A stretch of 64,000 nt of DNA. Source: Thalassobius sp050633445 (lineage in GTDB: Bacteria; Pseudomonadota; Alphaproteobacteria; Rhodobacterales; Rhodobacteraceae). The position numbers and the translations under genes are program-made. The DNA is taken from the NCBI GenBank assembly GCA_050633445.1, contig JBOEGN010000011.1, positions 16,216 to 80,215 on the forward strand, given 5' to 3'. The notes under the pieces were generated by a model that was not told the origin of the DNA, ran no database searches, and saw nothing but the letters and a program-made list of their open reading frames with translations. Below, piece by piece: positions 45,076-52,511 of the stretch (position 1 is its first letter; each line of letters starts with the position of its first letter).

Positions 45076-46353
45076 TCAGGCTCCTTTCACGGCGGTGATC
45101 GAGTCTTCGAGGATGTCCAGCGCCTCGGCGAAAATGTCCTCGGGGATGGTCAGCGGAGCCAGGAAACGGATCACGTTGCCGTAGACACCACAGGTCAGCA
45201 ATACCAGCCCGCGCGACAACGCCTCGGCCCGAACGGCATTGACGAAATCGGGGTTGGGGGCCGATCCGTCAGCGGTGTTGAACTCGGCCGCGATCATAAA
45301 GCCGGGGCCGCGCACGTCGACCATTTCCGGCACATTGCTGCGGATCTGATTCAGGCGCTGTTTCAGACGCGAGCCCAGTTCGTTGGCACGGGCGCACAGG
45401 TCTTCTTCTTCGATCACGTCCATCACGGCATGGGCGGCGGCGATGCCCAGCGGGTTGCCGCCATAGGTGCCACCCAATCCACCGGGCTGAGCGGCGTCCA
45501 TAACCTCGGCGCGACCGGTAACGGCGGCAAGCGGCAGACCGCCTGCCAGACCTTTGGCCATGGTGGTCATGTCGGGGGCAACGTCATAGCTCTCCATTGC
45601 GAACAGGGTGCCGGTACGGGCAAAGCCGGTCTGGATTTCGTCCGCGATCAGCAGGATACCGTGTTCGTCGCACAGGGCCCGCAACGCGCGCATCAGCTCG
45701 GCCGGGGCCGGATAGAATCCACCCTCGCCCTGAACAGGTTCGATGATGATGGCGGCGACGCGGCTGGGGTCCACATCAGCCTTGAACAGCTTTTCGATCC
45801 CGGCCAGCGCATCGGCGGTCGAGGTGCCGTGCAGGTCAATCGGGAAGGGCGCGTGGAACACGTCGGGCATCATGGTGCCAAAGTTCTTTTTGTAGGGCGC
45901 GACCTTGCCGGTCAGGCTCATGCCCATGAAAGTCCGCCCATGAAACGCGCCGCCAAAGGCGATCACAGCCTGACGCCCCGTTGCAGCGCGGGCGATCTTA
46001 ACCGCGTTCTCGACAGCCTCGGCGCCGGTGGTCACAAAGACGGTTTTCTTGGCGAAATCTCCGGGGGTCTTGTCGTTCAGGCGCTCGGCCAGACGGATGT
46101 AGTTTTCGTAAGGAAGCACCTGGTGACAGGTATGGGTAAAGGCCTCGGCCTGGGTGCGCACGGCGTCCATCACTTTGGGGTGGCAGTGGCCGGTATTCAC
46201 CACGGCAATGCCCGCAGCAAAGTCGATATAGCGGTTGCCCTCAACGTCCCAAACCTCGGAGTTCGAGGCGCGATCGACGTAAATCTGGGTCTGCATGCCT
46301 ACGCCTGACGAAATGGCAGCGTCGCGGCGGGTGGAAATATCCGAGTTCAACAT
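45076..46353 (-). CDS. gabT: 4-aminobutyrate aminotransferase
   Basis: A 425-residue class III PLP aminotransferase that moves the amino group of GABA (or 5-aminovalerate) to 2-oxoglutarate. The PLP-phosphate region is TTGAEAVENAVKIARAATG, the Asp pair motif is LLIADEIQTGFARTGTLFA, and the Schiff-base lysine is in MTTMAKGLAGGLPLAAV. The ATG at 46353 gives the family length; the frame extends 48 codons upstream through the promoter region. Confidence 0.93.
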   Translation of the reverse strand: MLNSDISTRRDAAISSGVGMQTQIYVDRASNSEVWDVEGNRYIDFAAGIAVVNTGHCHPKVMDAVRTQAEAFTHTCHQVLPYENYIRLAERLNDKTPGDFAKKTVFVTTGAEAVENAVKIARAATGRQAVIAFGGAFHGRTFMGMSLTGKVAPYKKNFGTMMPDVFHAPFPIDLHGTSTADALAGIEKLFKADVDPSRVAAIIIEPVQGEGGFYPAPAELMRALRALCDEHGILLIADEIQTGFARTGTLFAMESYDVAPDMTTMAKGLAGGLPLAAVTGRAEVMDAAQPGGLGGTYGGNPLGIAAAHAVMDVIEEEDLCARANELGSRLKQRLNQIRSNVPEMVDVRGPGFMIAAEFNTADGSAPNPDFVNAVRAEALSRGLVLLTCGVYGNVIRFLAPLTIPEDIFAEALDILEDSITAVKGA

Positions 46354-46409
46354 AGTCTGTCCTTTCCGTAAGGCTGAATCTGATCCGGTGGAGTTTACGG
46401 CGTTCAGAA

Positions 46410-46419
46410 TTTTCGAAAA
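46410..46419. promoter_or_regulatory. Palindrome in the gabT/regulator divergent region
   Basis: TTTTCGAAAA is a perfect 10-bp palindrome between gabT and its divergent regulator. HTH-cupin regulators of the PuuR type commonly bind such short AT-rich dyads. The assignment is weak. Confidence 0.3.
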
Positions 46420-46490
46420 GTCTATTACTTGAAAAACGTAAGACATTGATTTTAAATAGATGGGTAGAAAAGTGTTTTGGAATATTGAAC

Positions 46491-47057
46491 ATGACAAACA
46501 CCCCCGAGGATGATTTGGATGTTGGCGCGCGTCTTAGGGCGGTGCGAAAACGGGCGGAGCTGTCTCAGCGCGCACTGGCCAAAAAGGTGGGCGTGCCGAA
46601 TTCCACCATCTCGTTAATCGAGTCCGGCAAGACAAATCCGTCCGTCAGCGCGTTGCGCAGGATTTTGGATGGAATCCCGGTGGGCATGTCCGAGTTCTTT
46701 GCGCTTCAACCCGAAACCGAGGTGAAGGTTTTCTTTAAGGCTGATGAGCTGACCGAGATTGGCAAAGGCAAAGTGTCCCTGCGCCAGGTGGGTAAATCGC
46801 TGGCAGGGAAATCCTTGATGTTGCTGTACGAAACCTACGAGGTTGGCGCCGACACCGGTCGCGCCATGTATGGACACGAAGCCGAGGAGGGTGGGATCGT
46901 CATCTCGGGGCGGGTCGAAATCTCGGTCGGGGCGCAGCGCAAAATCCTGGGGCCTGGGGATGCGTATTACTTTGACAGTCGCATGCCGCACCGGTTTCGC
47001 CAGGTTGGATCCGAGAAATGCGTGGTCGTTAGCGCCTGCACGCCTCCGACGTTTTAA
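46491..47057 (+). CDS. HTH-cupin regulator (PuuR-like)
   Basis: A 188-residue protein. The XRE-type HTH covers residues 11-65 (LRAVRKRAELSQRALAKKVGVPNSTISLIESGKTNPS in part). The C-terminal half is a cupin barrel (EEGGIVISGRVEISVGAQRKILGPGDAYYF). PuuR-type proteins control putrescine and GABA breakdown, and this gene diverges from gabT, so it probably regulates gabTD. The ATG at 46491 is used; a longer frame from 46446 is less likely. A hairpin follows the stop. Confidence 0.87.
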   Translation: MTNTPEDDLDVGARLRAVRKRAELSQRALAKKVGVPNSTISLIESGKTNPSVSALRRILDGIPVGMSEFFALQPETEVKVFFKADELTEIGKGKVSLRQVGKSLAGKSLMLLYETYEVGADTGRAMYGHEAEEGGIVISGRVEISVGAQRKILGPGDAYYFDSRMPHRFRQVGSEKCVVVSACTPPTF

Positions 47058-47064
47058 AGGCTTT

Positions 47065-47090
47065 AAAGGTTGGCAGATACAACCTTTTGG
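47065..47090 (+). terminator. Terminator-like hairpin after the HTH-cupin gene
   Basis: AAAGGTTG-GCAGATA-CAACCTTT is a perfect 8-bp stem eight bases after the stop, followed by a short T-rich run. Confidence 0.6.
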
Positions 47091-47330
47091 TGTTTCGTGT
47101 GGGAAAATCCGAGGCCCACAGCGGGACGCGGCAAGTAGAATCACCATGGCATATTCCGCATCTTTTTGCCCGATTTCGCCCAATTCGGACCAGCTCTGGG
47201 AATTGAGGCGCACTGAGCAAGAGAGAAAACCCGCAAGTTTTTGACAAAAACCTACATCTGTTTTTGAGGGCGCGTTGGCCCCTATCCCCAGTGTTATAGG
47301 TGAATTTCCTGGATATGTTTCGTTAACACT

Positions 47331-47459
47331 ATGATTAAAATAAATATTTCGGAATTTGGACCGCTCAACCCAGAGGAGACTATTCCGTATTTATATCGCC
47401 TTTGCCTTAAAATCGCCGAAGTCGAACCTCAATACCAACAACCTCAAGGGGCAAAGTAG
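47331..47459 (+). CDS. Possible 42-residue small ORF in an AT-richer gap
   Basis: The 467-base gap between the HTH-cupin gene and the kinase is less GC-rich than its surroundings. It holds one frame starting MIKINISEFGPLNPEETIPY and ending QPQGAK. There is no clear ribosome site before it. It could be a small protein, an upstream peptide of the kinase transcript, or chance. I see no other gene in the gap. Confidence 0.22.
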   Translation: MIKINISEFGPLNPEETIPYLYRLCLKIAEVEPQYQQPQGAK

Positions 47460-47524
47460 AGCGAGTTAAAGTTCGAGTAAGAAGTCTGGATGGGCAAAGC
47501 CTATCTGGGGAAGGACGTTTTAAG

Positions 47525-48910
47525 ATGGCTGTTGATAAAGGTGTTATTTTCGAGACGGGCAACGGGGCGCTGGATGTGGCGTCAATGTTGCCGACAGAGC
47601 TCACGCCGTTCAATAGTATTTTGCTTTTGTTTGTGGCCGCGCTGGCAGTGCGCGCCTTTGTGCAGCCGCGCCCATTTGTGGCCGAGAACCAAAGGCGAGA
47701 GGGCGCGGGTCTGCAATTTCAGCGCCGCCATTCCGCAAAGCGCAAACTGCGAAATACTGTTCAGGTACTGGCTGATCCGATCTTGCCTCGGCAGGCCCAA
47801 GCCGAACCGTCGACAGATCAGGGTCAGGACAAGGCCAGCGCGCCACAACCCAAGTCGCACAAGTTGTTGCAGGTCGCCTTTACCGCGCTGTTGGACGAGG
47901 TGTTCGTGTTCTCACCCGAGACGCTGAAAATCTCGTTCATGAATGCCAAGGCGGAAAACCGGATCGGCGATCTGGGGCTGAACGAAGACGAAATGGAATT
48001 CCCCGATCTGCTACCCGAGGAAAACCGTCAGGTCGTAATCGAGGCGGCGCGGAATTTACAACGCAGCGGGCTGGATTCGATCGTGTTCGAGCTAACGCTT
48101 GGTGGCATTCTGACCGAGCTCACGCTGAAACTGATCCGTGAAAAGGACGATGACGATTTCTTCATGGCGATCCTGCGCGATGTTTCTGGCCGCGAAAGCG
48201 ATGCCAAGGCGCAGGCGGGCTATATCGCGACGCTGAGCCACGAAATGCGCACCCCTCTGACGTCAATCAAGGGCGCTGTCGATCTGGTTGCTTCGGGTCG
48301 ATTGGGCGAATTGCCCACGGGCGTGGTGACCACGTTGAATGTGGCGCAGCGCAATGTGGGGCGGTTGTTGCGGCTGACCAACGACATTCTGGATCTGGAA
48401 AAGATGGATGCAGGAAAAATGCGGGTAGAGCTTGAAGCGCTGGAAGTTCAAGAGCTGGTGCAATCGGCCGCGCAGGAAATCCTTGGATATGCACGGGAAT
48501 TTGACGTCTCGGTTTCGGTCGATGTGCGGATAGATGCCGGTCTGATTTTGGCTGATCGCGCCCGTCTGTTGCAGGTGATGGCCAACCTTTTGTCCAACGC
48601 CATCAAGTACTCGAAACCCAATTCCGAAGTTGTCGTGCGGGTCGAGGAAAGCAACGAAGACATCTGCATCAGCGTCGTCGACAGCGGACCGGGCATCCCC
48701 AGCCATTTGCGCGACGACCTGTTCGAGCCCTATCATCAGGGCCCGCAAGTCCAAAGCAAAGTCGCCAGCACTGGTCTGGGTCTAAGCATAGCCAAGCGGA
48801 TCGTCGAGGCGCATAGCGGGTCGATCGGTGTGGTGTCGGAAATGGGCGAAGGCTCCAGCTTCTATTTCTCGATCCCCAAGCTGGACGCGTCGGACGAGGC
48901 GGCGGCCTGA
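47525..48910 (+). CDS. Membrane-anchored sensor histidine kinase
   Basis: A 461-residue kinase. One membrane segment lies at residues 30-46 (NSILLLFVAALAVRAFV), then a charged linker, then a PAS-like region (about 115-220). The dimerisation domain has the phospho-acceptor His239 in TLSHEMRTPLTSIKG. The ATPase domain shows NLLSNAIKYSKP (N box), DSGPGI (G1) and STGLGLSIAKRI (G2). It lies in a cluster with two receiver proteins and an Hpt protein. Confidence 0.9.
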   Translation: MAVDKGVIFETGNGALDVASMLPTELTPFNSILLLFVAALAVRAFVQPRPFVAENQRREGAGLQFQRRHSAKRKLRNTVQVLADPILPRQAQAEPSTDQGQDKASAPQPKSHKLLQVAFTALLDEVFVFSPETLKISFMNAKAENRIGDLGLNEDEMEFPDLLPEENRQVVIEAARNLQRSGLDSIVFELTLGGILTELTLKLIREKDDDDFFMAILRDVSGRESDAKAQAGYIATLSHEMRTPLTSIKGAVDLVASGRLGELPTGVVTTLNVAQRNVGRLLRLTNDILDLEKMDAGKMRVELEALEVQELVQSAAQEILGYAREFDVSVSVDVRIDAGLILADRARLLQVMANLLSNAIKYSKPNSEVVVRVEESNEDICISVVDSGPGIPSHLRDDLFEPYHQGPQVQSKVASTGLGLSIAKRIVEAHSGSIGVVSEMGEGSSFYFSIPKLDASDEAAA

Positions 48911-49001
48911 GCCCCCAAGGCTGCATTGCCGCGATGTGGCACAGCGTCCCCTTGTTTTCATACTATTCAGGGTCTAGGCGAAACGCAGTAGGAGGATCAT
49001 C

Positions 49002-49385
49002 ATGGCCAACGTTCCAAAGATTCTGCATGTCGAAGACGACGCGGATATTCGCGAGATCGCCAAGCTTGCGCTCGAGTCCCTAGGTGGGCTGTCGGTCACG
49101 CAGGTGGAAAGCGGCAGTCAGGCTGTCGCCGAGGCGCCCGGAATTGCACCGGACCTTTTTCTGCTGGATATGACTTTGCCGGATATGGACGGAGTTCAGA
49201 CCATGAATGCGCTAAAGGCTTTGCCGGGGATGCAGGACGTGCCGGCCATCTTCATGACTGCTCGCGCACAGTATCAAGAGCACGAAATTCTGATCCAGGC
49301 CGGCGCCGTGGCGGTGATCCCGAAGCCATTTGACGCCATGACTCTGGCGCAGGATATTTTGGAAATTTGGAACACGCAGGTCTGA
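49002..49385 (+). CDS. Single-domain response regulator
   Basis: A 127-residue CheY-like receiver with no output domain. The acidic pocket is VEDDADI (Glu11, Asp12, Asp13), the phospho-acceptor is Asp56 in FLLDMTLPDMDG, and the conserved lysine is in VIPKPFD. It likely relays phosphate between the upstream kinase and the convergent Hpt protein. GGAGGATC precedes the start. Confidence 0.9.
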   Translation: MANVPKILHVEDDADIREIAKLALESLGGLSVTQVESGSQAVAEAPGIAPDLFLLDMTLPDMDGVQTMNALKALPGMQDVPAIFMTARAQYQEHEILIQAGAVAVIPKPFDAMTLAQDILEIWNTQV

Positions 49386-49403
49386 GGTATTGCTTGGAAA
49401 GCG

Positions 49404-49781
49404 TTATTGACCGCCGACGATCAGCGCCATCTCGCCCAGCATGTCATCAACAGCATCCAAGGTGGGGTCAAACAGCGCGTCCATTTGGTCGGGCGATGAC
49501 ATCAACTGATTGATCGCAACCTCAGCGGTTGTGCACAGCTGGCCCAATTCAGGGAAGCCCATCGTTGCGGCCATTCCTGCGGTTTTGTGCGCATAATGGC
49601 GGAATAATTCGATTGCTTCGACCGGGTTGGCATACAGCGCTTGCGAGTCGCGCATCGCCTCCATCTCCTGCAAGCGTCCGGTCAGAGTCGCGGCAAAGCG
49701 CGGACGCATTTCGGCCAGCTTGGCCTCGAACAATTCGGCATGGGCCGCCTTGCGGGCAGCCAGAAGGGCGTCGGCAGGCAT
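49404..49781 (-). CDS. Hpt-domain phosphotransfer protein
   Basis: A 125-residue all-helical protein. The phospho-accepting histidine is His65 in RHYAHKTAGMAATMG, the standard Hpt pattern of H followed by K and small residues. It lies five bases after the receiver-GGDEF-like gene on the same strand and converges on the single-domain receiver. Confidence 0.8.
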   Translation of the reverse strand: MPADALLAARKAAHAELFEAKLAEMRPRFAATLTGRLQEMEAMRDSQALYANPVEAIELFRHYAHKTAGMAATMGFPELGQLCTTAEVAINQLMSSPDQMDALFDPTLDAVDDMLGEMALIVGGQ

Positions 49782-49785
49782 CAGG

Positions 49786-50784
49786 TCACCCCGCCCAGGC
49801 GAAGGCTTTGATCAGGTCACGTTTCCAACCGGAATACTCGTTGGTTTGAACCGCGTCCGAGGCCGCACGACGTGCTTTTTCCACAGCTGTATCAATTGCT
49901 TCGATCGCAGCACGACCCGAGCGCAGACCCATGCGTTGGCAAGGGCTGACGGCGACCTGAACGTCCATTTCACGCCAGTCGTCGTAAACCAGCTCCATCT
50001 TGTCGATGGATTGCTGCACGTCCTGGCGCAGCTCTTCGGGGTCAATCTGATCGCGGCCATGGCACACGCAGATAAATCCGCCGCGTCCCGCATAGGACAC
50101 AAAGGATTCGCCATATGACAGACTGTCCGAGATCGCCTCGGCGATGTCGGTGACGGTGTAATAGAATTCTTCAGCCGAGCAGCTGTCGTATAGCTCGCGG
50201 GCATTCATGATCTGGAACGAGAAGATATTCGTCGCGAACATCCCGCCACGCCCCAGCTGCAGCAAGAAGTTTTCCAGCGCCATGCGGTCAATCACGCCAG
50301 CCACATCGCGGATCGCAAAGGCCGTGTCAAAGTTGAACTTCTGCCCCTGGAAATTGCCGTTCAGCAGGGATTGCACCATCTCGCCGCTTTGGCGGGCGTC
50401 GCGCTGTTTTTCGTTCAGGCGCTCGGCGACACGCATCCGCGTGCTCAGCTCCAGCGGGTCAAAGGGTTTGGTGACATAGTCCGAAGCGCCAGCGGCAAAG
50501 GCCTGGTTGATGAAAACCTTGTCCGACATGGCGGTGACCATCAGAATGGGCACCTCGGAATATTCTGGGATGTAGCGGATCCAGTCACACAACTCGATCC
50601 CGGACATCTGGGGCATCTGGATGTCCAGAAGGAAGCAATCAAACGGCTTCTCTGCGGTTTGAATGTGCTCCATTGCCTCGGCAGCAGAGCCGGCCACGGT
50701 AATGTCGGAATAGCCCGCCTTGGGCAAAGAGCCCTTCAGCAAGTCAAGGACCATCGGGTCGTCGTCAACTGCAAGTATCTTCAT
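49786..50784 (-). CDS. Response regulator with degenerate GGDEF-like C-terminal domain
   Basis: A 332-residue protein. The receiver (1-120) has VDDDPMV, phospho-acceptor Asp54 in FLLDIQMPQMSG, and Lys106 in VTKPFD. Residues about 150-320 look like a GGDEF fold whose active-site loop reads YAGRGGFICV (231-240) in place of GGDEF, so diguanylate cyclase activity is unlikely. It may act as a protein-interaction or nucleotide-sensing output. The domain call is by eye. Confidence 0.78.
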   Translation of the reverse strand: MKILAVDDDPMVLDLLKGSLPKAGYSDITVAGSAAEAMEHIQTAEKPFDCFLLDIQMPQMSGIELCDWIRYIPEYSEVPILMVTAMSDKVFINQAFAAGASDYVTKPFDPLELSTRMRVAERLNEKQRDARQSGEMVQSLLNGNFQGQKFNFDTAFAIRDVAGVIDRMALENFLLQLGRGGMFATNIFSFQIMNARELYDSCSAEEFYYTVTDIAEAISDSLSYGESFVSYAGRGGFICVCHGRDQIDPEELRQDVQQSIDKMELVYDDWREMDVQVAVSPCQRMGLRSGRAAIEAIDTAVEKARRAASDAVQTNEYSGWKRDLIKAFAWAG

Positions 50785-51139
50785 GGTTCATCATCCAGCG
50801 TTTCGGCCACATCTGGTGCCGGTATGGCGCAGCTCGGGGCTTTGTCGTCAGGGTTAGATTTGACTCAAATTGTGGCGAATTTGGGCAGCGGGGGCGGCAT
50901 TACGGTGGTGTGTTTTCGCGAGTTTGCGGGGTTTTCGGAAACAACGCGTTAACGAGTGTCCTATTGTTTACGTACTCGCAGAGGTGGAGGGGTCTCGGCC
51001 CCGTTTTTGCCGCAATGCCTGTCTGCGAATCGCCGATGTGCTGGCTCTGAGCTCTTGGCTCCCAGCCGACTCTGGGCCGGTCTAAGCCGTGAAATGGCAG
51101 GAAATCGCAAAAAACCGGGATCGCCGCGCAAAAATCACT
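50785..51139. other. Gene-free region upstream of the receiver-GGDEF-like gene and dctP
   Basis: No convincing coding frame is seen on either strand. The stretch must hold the minus-strand promoter of the response regulator. It contains CGAGT (50953-50957) facing ACTCG (50974-50978), and GGGG-TCTCGG-CCCC with GTTTTT near 50989-51008, a weak terminator-like hairpin. Confidence 0.4.
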
Positions 51140-51153
51140 AGCAATATAGTGCA
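51140..51153. promoter_or_regulatory. BoxR-like operator 1 (dctP promoter)
   Basis: AGCA-ATATAG-TGCA fits the TGCA-N6-TGCA form with one mismatch and shares the TATAG core with other sites in the cluster. Confidence 0.55.
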
Positions 51154-51180
51154 TCACATGCATAGGATTAGGTGTTATAG

Positions 51181-51194
51181 TGCCAAATAATGGC
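51181..51194. promoter_or_regulatory. BoxR-like operator 2 (dctP promoter)
   Basis: TGCC-AAATAA-TGGC keeps the same 6-base spacing with degenerate arms, 17 bases before the dctP start. The spacer AAATAA is identical to that at 55325-55330. Confidence 0.4.
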
Positions 51195-51210
51195 AATTGG
51201 GAGGAGTTAC

Positions 51211-52257
51211 ATGACACACCGCAGAACGATTCTGGGCGCATTGGGTGGGGCCGCAATGGTCGCCCTGTCCACAGCCTTTTCCGCCGCGCCGGCTTTGGCG
51301 CAGGACGTCACGCTGAAAATGCACCACTTCCTGCCGCAGCAGGCAAACGTACCCAAGCTGGTGCTGGACGTCTGGGCCGATAAGGTCGAGGCAGCCTCGA
51401 ACGGTCGTATCAAGGTGGATCGCTACCCCTCGATGCAGCTGGGTGGCAAACCGCCAGAGCTGATGGACCAGGCGCAAGACGGCGTGGCCGACATCGTCTG
51501 GACCGTGGTTGGCTACACGCCGGGCCGGTTCCCCTCGACCGAGGTGTTCGAGCTGCCCTTTATGATGACCGACTCGCGTGCAGCGTCGCGCGCGTATTGG
51601 CAGATGTTCGAAAAACACATGAAGGACACAGAGTTCCGTGACCTGCACATTCTGGGGGCTTGGGTCCACGGCCCCGGCATGATCCACACCAACCGCCCGG
51701 TGAATACGCCTGCGGATATGGAAGGCCTGAAAATTCGCGGTGGTTCGCGCTCGGTGAATTCGCTGCTGACCAAGCTGGGCGCAACCCCGGTGGGGATGCC
51801 TGTGCCAGCCGTTTCCGAAGGCCTGTCTAAGGGTGTGATCGACGGCACCACCATCCCGTGGGAGGTGACCGCCGCGCTGAAAGTACCTGAACTGGTGGAA
51901 AACCACACCGAATTCTCGGGCTCGGCTCTGTATACGCTGACCTTCGTGCTGGCGATGAACAAGGCCAAGTATGACAGCCTGCCGGACGACCTGAAGGCCG
52001 TGATCGACGCCAACTCGGGCGAAGAATTCTCGGTCTTTGCGGGTGGTACCCAGGGCGATGCGGATGGTCCCGCGCGTCAGAAAGCCGTGGATCGTGGCAA
52101 CAACATCATCACCTTGGATGCGGCCGCCACGCAGGAATGGCGTGATCTGGCGCAGCCCATTTATGACGAATGGGTTGCGGATATGGGCAAGCGCGGTATC
52201 GACGGTCAGGCTCTGATCGACGAAGCGCGGATGCTGATTGATAAGTATACCGAATAA
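51211..52257 (+). CDS. TRAP transporter substrate-binding protein (DctP family), probably for an aromatic acid
   Basis: A 348-residue periplasmic binding protein. The leader HRRTILGALGG followed by a hydrophobic stretch and APALAQ looks like a Tat signal. The DctP fold is clear (LKMHHFLPQQANVPKLVLDVWADKV, LKIRGGSRSVNSLL). No DctQ or DctM membrane subunit is encoded nearby. BoxR-type sites in its promoter tie it to the benzoate genes, so benzoate or a relative is the likely ligand. A strong terminator follows. Confidence 0.85.
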   Translation: MTHRRTILGALGGAAMVALSTAFSAAPALAQDVTLKMHHFLPQQANVPKLVLDVWADKVEAASNGRIKVDRYPSMQLGGKPPELMDQAQDGVADIVWTVVGYTPGRFPSTEVFELPFMMTDSRAASRAYWQMFEKHMKDTEFRDLHILGAWVHGPGMIHTNRPVNTPADMEGLKIRGGSRSVNSLLTKLGATPVGMPVPAVSEGLSKGVIDGTTIPWEVTAALKVPELVENHTEFSGSALYTLTFVLAMNKAKYDSLPDDLKAVIDANSGEEFSVFAGGTQGDADGPARQKAVDRGNNIITLDAAATQEWRDLAQPIYDEWVADMGKRGIDGQALIDEARMLIDKYTE

Positions 52258-52269
52258 ACTGGTATACTT
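52243..52269 (+). repeat. Inverted repeat spanning the dctP stop codon
   Basis: AAGTATACC and GGTATACTT are perfect 9-bp arms; the TAA stop (52255-52257) is in the 9-base loop. Such a structure could stabilise the mRNA or pause ribosomes. Confidence 0.6.
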
Positions 52270-52277
52270 CCCGTGGA

Positions 52278-52313
52278 GGGGCCGTGGCGCATTGCGCTGC
52301 GGCCCCTTTCGTT
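52278..52313 (+). terminator. Terminator after dctP
   Basis: GGGGCCG and CGGCCCC enclose a second stem GCGC/GCGC, followed by TTTCGTTT. It separates dctP from the box operon promoter. Confidence 0.88.
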
Positions 52314-52335
52314 TGGGCGGTGTTTGGCAATATGT

Positions 52336-52349
52336 TGCAAGAAAATGCA
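52336..52349. promoter_or_regulatory. BoxR-like operator 3 (badA promoter), exact match
   Basis: TGCA-AGAAAA-TGCA matches the published BoxR form TGCA-N6-TGCA exactly. It lies upstream of benzoate-CoA ligase. Confidence 0.7.
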
Positions 52350-52377
52350 TAAAGCTCTTGCCTGAAGAGGGAATATT

Positions 52378-52391
52378 TGCACTATAGAGCA
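52378..52391. promoter_or_regulatory. BoxR-like operator 4 (badA promoter)
   Basis: TGCA-CTATAG-AGCA, one mismatch, with the CTATAG spacer seen at several other sites. Confidence 0.6.
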
Positions 52392-52511
52392 TATGAATTG
52401 CGAAACTCCGCAGATTCGTGCCCCTAAGGTCAGAGGAGGCCCAAAGGCGCATTGCGGATGAACAGGAGGTGGCCGCGGCATCTGTCAGCCCCGGCCAACG
52501 GGAGGACTCTT

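Noticed and set aside
43575..45098. A 507-codon open frame on the plus strand opposite gabD
   Set aside because: Shadow of gabD; Gly/His/Asp-rich translation without domain structure.
50953..50978. Possible tRNA or sRNA in the gap before dctP (CGAGT/ACTCG arms)
   Set aside because: The arms are short, no cloverleaf can be drawn, and no promoter-terminator pair frames it.
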